A stretch of 64,000 bases of DNA from Coprobacter secundus. Its GTDB lineage: Bacteria > Bacteroidota > Bacteroidia > Bacteroidales > Coprobacteraceae. Positions 37,930 through 45,235 of this stretch are shown in pieces (the stretch's first letter is position 1; every line of letters starts with the position of its first letter). Made by a program: the position numbers and the translations under genes. The notes under the pieces were generated by a model. It was not told the DNA's origin. It was given only the letters and a program-made list of their open reading frames with translations, and made no database searches. The stretch lies in contig JTDA01000010.1 of NCBI GenBank assembly GCA_000803105.1, forward strand, positions 74,525 through 138,524, in the 5' to 3' direction.

Positions 37930-38236
37930 TCATCGCCATAAGCATTCGTCTTTCCAATTTCTGTAAAATCCCATAGCTGTAATGTCTATTAAAGGAAAAC
38001 GGGCCAGTAAATCAGCCATCTTTTCATTGAAGTTGTTATTCGGAGAAACGGATGCGAGGAAGTATCTTCCATGAGCATACCACGTGTCTTTAATATCTGA
38101 ATAATCTGTTTCGGTGAGGAATACGGTTTGATGAAATTCGTTTTCATACAGGTATAATAAAAAAACGACCCGCCGATTTGAGCATCGTTGAGAGGCTTGG
38201 CAGGTTCTAATGTTGCAAAGGCAACAAATCGTTTTT
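37930..38236 (-). pseudogene. Frameshifted remnant with an Abi_2-like C-terminus
   Basis: Joining two frames at an A7 run (38159-38165 on the plus strand) gives about 100 residues: FATLEPAKPLNDAQIGGSFF, then YLYENEFHQTVFLTETDYSD and ISPN-like VSPNNNFNEKMADLLARFPL followed by AMGFYRNWKDECLWR and a stop at 37930. The last 40 residues resemble the C-terminus of Abi_2 (AbiD/AbiF-like) abortive-infection proteins, which end with a similar MGFPxNWxxxPLW block. No start region remains after an in-frame stop near 38236. The family link is weak and based on memory of the motif. Confidence 0.35.
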
Positions 38237-38314
38237 AAGTACCCAAATATTCGATAACTTTGTTTTCAAAACTGCATTATGAATATTTGTAAAAACATTG
38301 ACGGTTGTTCAACC

Positions 38315-38515
38315 TTATTCTTTTTGAAATACAAACAATGGTACTAAAATGGTACTAAACAGCATATATATTCTTCTGTCTATCACATAAAATACATAAA
38401 AAATACACAAATTGCGGCCTACCACGACGATTTTGGTATAGGAATCGTCAACACGATTGAGGTAATTGACCTCTTGCTGCCGTTTCTCTTCATCGTCCAC
38501 GGCAAGAGATTTGTT
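38315..38515 (-). pseudogene. Possible C-terminal fragment of an AAA/DUF4143-type ATPase
   Basis: The frame reads VDDEEKRQQEVNYLNRVDDSY followed by TKIVVVG, resembling the tail of Bacteroidetes AAA ATPases with a DUF4143 domain, where a basic helix precedes a short KYVV-like strand. An in-frame stop lies just upstream and the frame then runs into low-complexity hydrophobic residues. The region is AT-rich and contains no start. Treat as a tentative relic. Confidence 0.22.
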
Positions 38516-38524
38516 TTCGGGCTA

Positions 38525-39166
38525 TTATCTCCGACAGGGCTTTCGTCTGGTAAAAATTTCATACGTATCTAATGTTTCGTCTAAACCTATTATCCCTTTG
38601 GGGGCTTCATATCTCCAACTATATCCGAACTTCGTATCGAGATAGTCAAAAATTATCTGGTTTTTCCTAACTTCGTGGAAATAGCCTAAGGCCGTCATTC
38701 GTTGCGACTTGTCTTGCAAACTTTCTTTTGTGTAAAACGACCCTCGAATCCCGTATTTAGTCCAAAATGCCCTTTTCAGTACCTCACATATTTCCTTCTC
38801 CGGAAGTATCAAGGACAGTTGCGGGGTAGAAATACTGAGATTTGATAATGTGATTTTCAAATCTACATCGTTGTCAATGAATAGTGTTGTATCTACAGGC
38901 TCAAGACCAATATATGAAAAGGTCAGATGATATTTTCCCCTTTGCAGGCTATCTATTCTAAAATATCCTTCTGCATCTGCCAGCCAGCCTCGTGTCGGTA
39001 TTTCTTTGACCCGGATATATGTGCCACCGCCTAAAGGGGAAGTTGTTATATGGTCAGGAACTATGTGTTCTTCTACAAATGTTTTTCCTATTATGGAAAA
39101 ATATTCTTTTTGTGCTGATACTGTAAGGGAAAGGCATAAGAAACCGGATAGAATAATCTTCTTCAT
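38525..39166 (-). CDS. Secreted protein with carboxypeptidase-like regulatory domain
   Basis: 213 residues with signal peptide (MKKIILSGFLCLSLTVSA). Residues 40-110 (VKEIPTRGWLADAEGYFRID; GKYHLTFSYIGLEPVDTTLF) are the beta-sandwich known as CarboxypepD_reg-like or DUF4480-like, common at the N-terminus of TonB receptors but here free. The C-terminal 100 residues are not recognised and end in a basic tail (RRKPCRR), which may be a truncated end. No function can be assigned; it belongs to the decaying 37-41 kb segment. Confidence 0.65.
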   Translation of the reverse strand: MKKIILSGFLCLSLTVSAQKEYFSIIGKTFVEEHIVPDHITTSPLGGGTYIRVKEIPTRGWLADAEGYFRIDSLQRGKYHLTFSYIGLEPVDTTLFIDNDVDLKITLSNLSISTPQLSLILPEKEICEVLKRAFWTKYGIRGSFYTKESLQDKSQRMTALGYFHEVRKNQIIFDYLDTKFGYSWRYEAPKGIIGLDETLDTYEIFTRRKPCRR

Positions 39167-39238
39167 AAATCATGTTCCAAATCATAAATCATATACAAAT
39201 ACTGAAAGTCCCGGTGCAAACTTATCGGAGGCTGGTCG

Positions 39239-40003
39239 TCAGTCTAACACGTGCTCGGGCATGTCATTTGTCCTTGCAACAAAGTAATATACTGTATTCG
39301 TTTCGGTATCTGTGGCATTCATCCCGACGGGGGATATTTCTTTTGTCACCGGACTCTCAACGGGGGCATGCCAATCCCAGCCTAATAATCCTTTTATGGC
39401 ATAAAACATGGTCTGGCTTGTACCCAATAAGTTGTATTTATATGTTTTTTTGCCTTCAAAGTCTTCATGATAGGTCAATTCCATATATGGGATATTGTTC
39501 TCCACAAGGAATTTATAACTGCCTGTATGTCTTAATGTCATCTCTTCATCGTACAGATAGAAGTCTTTATCTTCATTGTTGATTAAGAAAAACTCATCCT
39601 CTTGCCGGTAGGGTGGTTTTATCGGATTGGCAACAGCCAGATTCAGGTAACTGTCTACAATCTTGATTTTCAAGTCGACAGTTTCGTTTGCAACTTTGTC
39701 CCGAACTTTGATTGCCGTTTCTCCTTTTTGTTTCGGATGTATTTCCAAATTACCCATATCAGCAGGGCTTGATAAATCTACGGTAACTTCCAATATGGAG
39801 GGATTTTCTATCTCGACAGCATAGTCTCTATTTCCTCCTCTTATCATGATGTCTTTCGCTCCGACCAAAGGTCGTTCGTAATAGTCTTTTTCAAATGACA
39901 AATGATGTATTTCCGTGGTTTCGTTATCATCGTCATTACAGCCCATAAAGCTGAGTGTGTATATCAATAGCAAGAAGGTTTTCCCAAAAAGTTTTGTTTT
40001 CAT
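39239..40003 (-). CDS. Hypothetical lipoprotein
   Basis: 254 residues with a lipoprotein signal: MKTKLFGKTFLLLIYTLSFMGC, then an acidic DDDNE stretch, a pattern associated with surface export of Bacteroidetes lipoproteins. The part from 35 to 115 (YAVEIENPSILEVTVDL; GETAIKVRDKVANETVDLKI) reads like a bacterial Ig-like domain. The rest is unrecognised. Its ATG overlaps the stop of the AbiEi-like frame (ATGA at 40000-40003), so it may have been captured downstream of that promoter. Confidence 0.7.
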   Translation of the reverse strand: MKTKLFGKTFLLLIYTLSFMGCNDDDNETTEIHHLSFEKDYYERPLVGAKDIMIRGGNRDYAVEIENPSILEVTVDLSSPADMGNLEIHPKQKGETAIKVRDKVANETVDLKIKIVDSYLNLAVANPIKPPYRQEDEFFLINNEDKDFYLYDEEMTLRHTGSYKFLVENNIPYMELTYHEDFEGKKTYKYNLLGTSQTMFYAIKGLLGWDWHAPVESPVTKEISPVGMNATDTETNTVYYFVARTNDMPEHVLD

Positions 40004-40433
40004 TGTATTCTTTGACTTATAAATTCTGCACTTACGTATATTTTTCCGATAGAGATTGAATATTTCCGTTTCGTTAATATTAATGTCTTCGTCAAATAGA
40101 CCGAATTCATCGTAACCTGCGTGGAAAGTCCTAATTTGTTCAATGCAGTCAATCCACTGGGAATAATGCGTGCCTTATCCTTTTCAGCAACAGCATAAGC
40201 GATTTCCTCTATAGAAGGTCGAAGTATTCCGAACTTATTTCGTGACGGATATAAATAAAGGCCTTGTGAAAGGCGTATGAGTACACCTTCTTTTTCCAGT
40301 CGGGAAAGAGCTCGAGTAACCAACCCGTCATTATTCAAATGAGCAAAGTCTTTTACCATATAAAGCTTATTAGAACCGTTTTATCAATGATACTCCGTAT
40401 CTCCTTTGTCAGTATAGTCTTCATATCTACCAT
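40000..40433 (-). pseudogene. Frameshifted AbiEi/DUF6088-type antitoxin gene
   Basis: Two frames are needed. The first (ATGs at 40433 and 40424) gives MKTILTKEIRSIIDKTVLIS before a stop; the second gives YMVKDFAHLNNDGLVTRALS, then LEKEGVLIRLSQGLYLYPSR and PSGLTALNKLGLSTQV. The second part is the winged-helix and following domain of AbiEi-like antitoxins (DUF6088), normally about 200 residues. The C-terminal end (after SVYLTK) is also divergent and short. The toxin partner (AbiEii nucleotidyltransferase) that usually follows is absent; a lipoprotein gene overlaps instead. An ORF of 119 residues from 40359 survives and could still be translated. Confidence 0.65.
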
Positions 40434-40444
40434 GGTTCCTTTTG

Positions 40445-40511
40445 CAAAAATACGATATTACTCTTGATACAGTAATAAAATGTCCGAAATTCTTAAAGGA
40501 AATCGGACATT
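40445..40511 (-). promoter_or_regulatory. Promoter with two inverted-repeat operators before the AbiEi-like gene
   Basis: The minus strand has TATTTTTG (40445-40452), an exact TANNTTTG -7 element, about 20 bp before the ATG at 40424. Just upstream lie ATTACT/AGTAAT (40457-40476) and a perfect 9-bp inverted repeat AATGTCCGA/TCGGACATT (40479-40487 and 40503-40511). Repeats in this position fit autorepression, as known for AbiEi. Confidence 0.5.
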
Positions 40512-40792
40512 ACAAGATAGAGTTAACGATATTTATGGGTTAGAATCTAAAGTTATTATCGAGAATTTTAATCAAATTGACCGTTTTCTCCTTGTCAGAT
40601 AGCCTGCTATCTTCCTCTTAAAAACGGAAAAACATTCTCGAAAGAAATTCCCAAATCTGACACGGGCAAAATTCGGATAGGACTCTTAGAGCCAACCTGA
40701 ATTTTCCGATAAAGAAACATTATCCGGTCATTTTTGTGTTTCTTTCCGGGCTCTTTTCCCGGTCTATCATTCCCGAGGCAGCATCTATCACG

Positions 40793-40872
40793 TTTTTGTG
40801 ACTATTTTCGGTTTAGGTGACTGTGTGCAGGCATAGCACACCCCCAAAACCCTCTCCAGAAGGGAGGTTCGG
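40793..40872. repeat. Half copy of the palindromic intergenic repeat
   Basis: Contains the conserved leader (GTTTTTGTGACTATTTTCGG) and the degenerate core AGCACACCCCC...CCCTCTCCAGAAGGGAGG. It matches the units at 48.6-49.1 and 63.6-63.9 kb. The flanks 40512-40790 contain nothing I recognise. Confidence 0.6.
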
Positions 40873-40939
40873 ATATTATTCAAATTATTAAAAAAGGTTA
40901 ATACAAGAAGGTGTAAATTTCACTTTTCCCTTCATCCCG

Positions 40940-40970
40940 TTTCAAAAGTTATAATTTATTTATAAATTTG
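40940..40970 (+). promoter_or_regulatory. Promoter of the winged-helix gene
   Basis: TAAATTTG (40963-40970) matches the -7 consensus TANNTTTG, with TTTC (40940-40943) 19 bp upstream as a near -33 TTTG. The gene starts 26 bp downstream. Confidence 0.55.
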
Positions 40971-40995
40971 GAGTATTCTACAAAAAAATATAACC

Positions 40996-41196
40996 ATGGA
41001 AAAAACGAAAGTTGGCTTTAATGCCGGAATAATTCTAAGCAAACTCAGAGAAACGGGACTTATATCGATTGCAGAACTTGCAAGAAAAACAAATTTAGGT
41101 GCAGATGAAACTGCACTCGCCGCCGGCTGGTTGGCTCGTGAGAATAAAATATATATAGAAAGAAAAAACGGCTTGTTATGCATCAATAATCAATAA
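40996..41196 (+). CDS. Small winged helix-turn-helix protein (DUF2582-like)
   Basis: 66 residues: MEKTKVGFNAGIILSKLRET, then ISIAELARKTNLGADETALA and AAGWLARENKIYIER. This matches the short Bacteroidetes wHTH family in which a conserved VGxNAGxV start is followed by a single winged-helix domain and GWLAREdKI. The function is unknown; a DNA-binding regulator is inferred. It stands alone, convergent with the RloA/RloB pair, and has its own promoter. Confidence 0.8.
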   Translation: MEKTKVGFNAGIILSKLRETGLISIAELARKTNLGADETALAAGWLARENKIYIERKNGLLCINNQ

Positions 41197-41236
41197 CAGT
41201 AAAATTCTATCAGAAGCTGCTATATAAAAACTCGAA

Positions 41237-41278
41237 GACCTCCCCGAGTGCGCTGTTCTACGGGAAGCGTGGGAGGTC
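41237..41278 (-). terminator. Putative terminator downstream of the RloA/RloB pair
   Basis: GACCTCCC (41237-41244) and GGGAGGTC (41271-41278) pair perfectly. On the minus strand the stem is followed by TTCGAGTTTTTA. It lies about 115 bp after the RloB stop. The 26-base loop is long. Confidence 0.4.
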
Positions 41279-41296
41279 ATATCAATTGTAAAGGCA

Positions 41297-41378
41297 CTAC
41301 TTCTATTTGATTTTGTAATAGTATGCCGGAAAAATCTGCAATATCGTGAGAATTTAATACATAAGGCAATAGAAGTAG
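41297..41378. repeat. 11-bp inverted repeat with 60-base spacer
   Basis: CTACTTCTATT (41297-41307) and AATAGAAGTAG (41368-41378) are perfect complements. The repeat ends 13 bp before the RloB stop codon. It could be a stem in the 3' untranslated RNA or a relic of a small mobile element. Confidence 0.4.
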
Positions 41379-41391
41379 CACTATCTTCAAA

Positions 41392-41934
41392 TTACAAACT
41401 TTCCAGCAGTTCTATCATTTTATAGATGGTAGTTGATGGATTATTATATGTCTCTAACACCTTGGCTCTTGCCGTTGCCTCTGATATCTTTTCGGACAGT
41501 TGCTGTTTCTCATTCAATGCCAAAGTTCCCTTTGCATAGTGTTCAAGATGTCTTTTCAGTTTCTTGATGCAGGTGTTTTGAGTTAGTTGGGCATAACACT
41601 TCTCAAAGTGTAGCAAATACCACAACTCAATACATGGATTCGACACCAGCAATACCACATCCGGGATACTTTGCAGATGTTCCAGCATTCCGTCCACATC
41701 AAGATCAAACATCAGAAATGTTTTATCATTTTTGGTTGCAACATATTCCCGTTTACAATTCTCTATATACCGAACGGATATGTTCGAATCGCTCTTTCTT
41801 GGGATAATCTGAATAGGCGCACGGTATTGCGAACGAAGGTGACTGATATAAGCAACCTCAGACTCCCCTTCACAGAAAACAAAGAAGTTTGGCTTCATTG
41901 TCTTGCCTTTGGATTTTCTTATTTGTCGTCCCAT
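41392..41934 (-). CDS. rloB: RloB-like TOPRIM protein (AbiLii type)
   Basis: 180 residues. The motifs FFVFCEGESEVAYISHLRSQ near 17-36 and FLMFDLDVDG near 73-82 form the TOPRIM-like metal site (Glu and DxD), and VVLLVSNPCIELWYLLHFEK near 92-111 is characteristic of RloB. The C-terminus is helical. RloB-type proteins are the presumed nuclease partner of an ABC-type ATPase in abortive-infection systems such as AbiL. The gene begins 11 bp after the ATPase stop, so both are one operon. Confidence 0.85.
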   Translation of the reverse strand: MGRQIRKSKGKTMKPNFFVFCEGESEVAYISHLRSQYRAPIQIIPRKSDSNISVRYIENCKREYVATKNDKTFLMFDLDVDGMLEHLQSIPDVVLLVSNPCIELWYLLHFEKCYAQLTQNTCIKKLKRHLEHYAKGTLALNEKQQLSEKISEATARAKVLETYNNPSTTIYKMIELLESL

Positions 41935-41945
41935 ATCAGTTTTTA

Positions 41946-43187
41946 TTAAAAAAAACTATCCACCTGTTCGTCAATATACGGGATGGCATCAAAACGACCT
42001 TGCAAATATGCCTTCTCTGCATCCAGTCCGTCGCGGAAATCTTTGTAATCAAACAGCGAATACAAATCCGAGGACCCGTCATCCCGTTTGTTGACAAAAT
42101 ATATCTGATCCTTACGCAACTTGTTGGTATTAAGCAGGTATGTATTGTGTGTAGTATATATCAGCTGCGCTGATTCGCTTTTATTGAACAAACCGATAAT
42201 ATACTCTACCAGTTTTATATGCAGCTGCGTTTCGATTTCATCTATCAACAAGATTTTATTATTCTTGACGATATCCAGAATCGTCAGCATCATACTGAAT
42301 AAACGCTGTGTTCCATCAGACTCTTCTGCAAAAAAGTTGAAAGGAACATCCGGGTTATTCCTGTGATAGGTCGTAATGACCAGCTGTGGTTTCTGAATAT
42401 CTTCTACCGACAATATTTGATTGTCTGCAGGGTCAATCACTGCAGTCGAAAATACTTTATTCTCATGCCTACTTTCGATTTTGACAATGTCGCTGTCGGC
42501 CATTCGCAGCACATTAAGAAACTGCTCTTTGTTCTCATTCAACAAGCGCTCGATAGAGAACGAATTATATCCGAAATAATTCAGAATAAAACGCTCATTG
42601 AAATACCGAAAAACATCTTTTGCGACATCTCGATCCATCTGACTGGCACGCGACACAAAAAGCGTTTTCTTGGACGTATTGGCAGCAACATCCATAGGAC
42701 GGCGAATCACCGATCGGAATTCATATATATCCTTTTTATCGGGCCCCTTGGTCTCATCACGAGAAAATACCAGTGAACGACGGCCATTCGGATAATAGTA
42801 AAGTGCCTCTTTCAGTATCTCAACTTTATTGAGTTCAAAAGAATATTCATATTCGATACCGTCAAGAAGGAAGCGAATGAAGAATGTGCTCGGCTTGCCA
42901 ATGCCCCCGAATTTGAACGGAGTAAAGGCAAATATCGTATTCTCGTTGTAATTATGAGATGAAAATATCATTCCCACACAAGCGCGAATAGCCTTGATAA
43001 CACTACTCTTTCCTGAGGCATTTGCACCGTAAATGGCAACAGTTTTAAGCAAACGCTCATCACCGCATACAAATGTATTTTCTTCCAGTTCCTTTGCCTT
43101 TTTTGTCTGTATGCTCGCTGCCTGCATATCCAGTACCACCTCATCTTTAATTGAGAAGAAGTTGCTCAAACGAATTTCAAGTACCAT
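41946..43187 (-). CDS. rloA: RloA-like AAA/ABC-type ATPase (AbiLi type)
   Basis: 413 residues from the ATG at 43187; a longer frame would need a TTG start at 43199, and the bases TTGGAGGCTAAA before 43187 look like a Shine-Dalgarno site, which is unusual in this phylum. The Walker A motif YGANASGKSS lies at 53-62, a signature-like ESDGTQRLFS in the last third, Walker B ILLIDEIETQLH and the switch histidine in YTTHNTYLL. This is the AAA_15/AAA_21 (RloA, AbiLi) family. The ATPase is thought to sense phage and control its TOPRIM partner downstream. Both genes seem intact. Confidence 0.88.
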   Translation of the reverse strand: MVLEIRLSNFFSIKDEVVLDMQAASIQTKKAKELEENTFVCGDERLLKTVAIYGANASGKSSVIKAIRACVGMIFSSHNYNENTIFAFTPFKFGGIGKPSTFFIRFLLDGIEYEYSFELNKVEILKEALYYYPNGRRSLVFSRDETKGPDKKDIYEFRSVIRRPMDVAANTSKKTLFVSRASQMDRDVAKDVFRYFNERFILNYFGYNSFSIERLLNENKEQFLNVLRMADSDIVKIESRHENKVFSTAVIDPADNQILSVEDIQKPQLVITTYHRNNPDVPFNFFAEESDGTQRLFSMMLTILDIVKNNKILLIDEIETQLHIKLVEYIIGLFNKSESAQLIYTTHNTYLLNTNKLRKDQIYFVNKRDDGSSDLYSLFDYKDFRDGLDAEKAYLQGRFDAIPYIDEQVDSFF

Positions 43188-43215
43188 TTTAGCCTCCAAA
43201 TTTGTAATTCTTTCG

Positions 43216-43223
43216 CAAATATA
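43216..43223 (-). promoter_or_regulatory. -7 element of the RloA/RloB operon
   Basis: The minus strand reads TATATTTG, an exact TANNTTTG match, about 29 bp before the RloA start codon. No good -33 was found at 19-21 bp. Confidence 0.5.
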
Positions 43224-43259
43224 GCAAATTAAATGCCAAAATCATAATCCAGGCAACTT

Positions 43260-43800
43260 TTTATGGATTAGAGGGAGCCTGCATAAAGTATTGTTATATC
43301 GGGATCGTTCGACAACCCAAAGAATAATGTCTCTATATCTGTGTGTGCATTCACAGCTTGCAACTCATAAATCTTTGAATTGGCTAACGCAATTTGACAC
43401 GTTTACAATGGCTCAACTTTATATGCCATTTGCATGGTCGATGCGCACTTGTCCGCTATACAGTTCGATAGCCTTTAGGGTAGACTAATACCCCGAATGG
43501 TATTTGTCACAGGGAGTACTGTCCAATACAAGCAGTAAGCCGAAACATGAAAGATTGTCCGAAACGATACAAAAAACTGTATATTGAAACATATTTCTTA
43601 AGACGCTATATCTTTGTTTTTATGGGAAGGTGCATTTTGTTTTTGACTGTTGTTTTTAGTATCGGATAGAATTTCTGTTCGGATATACTTATCTCCCCTC
43701 TTCTGTTTTCTCCGGATGGGGGATGGTGAACCGGTACTTTCATCCTAAAAAGGGGTATAAAGGTTATTTATTGGTTTTAATTCGATATTTATTGTGAAGA
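43260..43800. other. Intergenic stretch without recognisable gene
   Basis: Between RloA and radA I find no convincing coding frame on either strand. A minus-strand frame near 43410-43470 (KAIELYSGQVRIDHANGI) is too short to assign. The composition is AT-rich and similar to the flanking intergenic DNA. Confidence 0.5.
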
Positions 43801-43803
43801 TTT

Positions 43804-43835
43804 TCTGCAAATCTGACAGAAAGTGAATATATTTG
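43804..43835 (+). promoter_or_regulatory. radA promoter
   Basis: TATATTTG (43828-43835) is an exact -7 element; TCTG (43804-43807) is a partial -33 at 20 bp. The radA ATG is 24 bp downstream of the -7 element. Confidence 0.55.
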
Positions 43836-43859
43836 TTTTCTAAAAACTAATCATAGAAG

Positions 43860-45227
43860 ATGGATAAAGCTAAATCGGTATATGTATGCAGCAACTGCGG
43901 GGCCGATTCTCCGAAATGGATAGGGAAATGTCCGGTGTGCGGGGAATGGAACACGTATGTGGAGGAGATTGTTTCCAAGGCGGCTCCCCAGCGGTCGGCT
44001 TACATACCGGAGGACAAATCGAAGGTGAAGCCCGTGAGGATACATGAGGTGACGACATCGGAGGACCCTCGTATAGACTTATGCAATACGGAGCTGAACC
44101 GAGTTCTGGGGGGCGGACTGGTCCCGGGCTCGCTGGTGCTTATCGGCGGTGAGCCGGGTATAGGGAAGTCTACTCTTGTCTTGCAGACGGTACTGGGCAT
44201 CGAGGGCAAAAGGGTGCTGTACGTGTCGGGCGAAGAGAGCGCCAAGCAGCTAAAGCTCAGGGCCGACCGGCTGGAGCATGTGAACGCGGACTGCTATATC
44301 GTATGTGAGACTTCGCTGGAAAATATTTTTGTGCATATAAAGAATACGCAACCCGATATCGTGGTGATAGATTCTATACAGACGATTTCGACGGAGCTTG
44401 TGGAGTCATCGCCGGGGAGCGTGTCGCAGGTGCGGGAGTGCTCGGCCTCGATATTGAAGTTTGCCAAGGAGACGGGTACTCCGGTGCTCCTCATCGGACA
44501 TATCAACAAGGAGGGCAGCATCGCCGGCCCGAAGGTGCTGGAACATATCGTGGACACGGTGTTGCAGTTTGAGGGCGACCAACATTATATGTACCGGATA
44601 TTGCGCTCGATAAAGAACCGTTTCGGGAGCACGGCGGAGCTGGGCATTTACGAGATGCGGCAGAACGGGCTCAGGGAGGTGAGCAACCCGTCGGAACTGT
44701 TGTTGTCGCAGAATCATGAGGGACTGAGCGGCGTGGCTATCGCTGCGGCTATAGAGGGGATACGTCCTTTCTTGATAGAGACACAGTCGCTGGTGAGCAC
44801 GGCGGCTTACGGCACGCCTCAGCGTTCGGCTACGGGGTTCGACATCCGGCGCATGAATATGTTGCTGGCGGTTCTTGAAAAACGGGTGGGCTTCAAACTG
44901 GCTCAGAAGGATGTTTTTCTCAATATCGCGGGCGGCCTGCGCGTGAACGACCCGGCGATGGACTTGGGTGTCATCAGCGCCATTCTCTCGTCAAACATGG
45001 ACTTGGCTATCGAAAACTTGACGTGCATGACGGGCGAGGTGGGGCTCTCGGGCGAGATACGTCCGGTAAACCGCATCGAACAGAGGATACTGGAGGCGGA
45101 AAAGCTGGGCTTCGGACGGATTCTTATTCCGTACAATAATTTGAAGGGTTTTGATACAAAGAAATTGAATATAGAAATCATTCCGGTAAGGAAGGTGGAG
45201 GAGGCTTTCCGGCAATTGTTCGGATAG
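43860..45227 (+). CDS. radA: DNA repair protein RadA (Sms)
   Basis: 455 residues, the usual length. A zinc finger (Cys10, Cys13, Cys24, Cys27) precedes a RecA-like ATPase with Walker A GGEPGIGKST, a Walker B-like DIVVIDSIQT, and the RadA-specific KNRFGS motif. The C-terminal Lon-protease-like domain contains FLNIAGGLRVNDPAMDL and GEVGLSGEIRPV. RadA is a hexameric helicase that extends RecA-mediated strand exchange during recombination. It is the first gene of a housekeeping run and is followed after 8 bp by the FAD oxidoreductase. Confidence 0.97.
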   Translation: MDKAKSVYVCSNCGADSPKWIGKCPVCGEWNTYVEEIVSKAAPQRSAYIPEDKSKVKPVRIHEVTTSEDPRIDLCNTELNRVLGGGLVPGSLVLIGGEPGIGKSTLVLQTVLGIEGKRVLYVSGEESAKQLKLRADRLEHVNADCYIVCETSLENIFVHIKNTQPDIVVIDSIQTISTELVESSPGSVSQVRECSASILKFAKETGTPVLLIGHINKEGSIAGPKVLEHIVDTVLQFEGDQHYMYRILRSIKNRFGSTAELGIYEMRQNGLREVSNPSELLLSQNHEGLSGVAIAAAIEGIRPFLIETQSLVSTAAYGTPQRSATGFDIRRMNMLLAVLEKRVGFKLAQKDVFLNIAGGLRVNDPAMDLGVISAILSSNMDLAIENLTCMTGEVGLSGEIRPVNRIEQRILEAEKLGFGRILIPYNNLKGFDTKKLNIEIIPVRKVEEAFRQLFG

Positions 45228-45235
45228 GGATTGTT

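Noticed and set aside
38135..38147. Start of an Abi_2 protein at the ATG at 38147 (MKTNFIKPYSSPKQIIQIL)
   Set aside because: The frame looks Abi_2-like at first but is incompatible with the longer continuous frame that ends in the GFYRNWKDECLW block; repairing the A7 run gives a more coherent reading.
43260..43800. Transposase-like fragment (KAIELYSGQVRIDHANGI)
   Set aside because: Too short and without a DDE context or terminal repeats.
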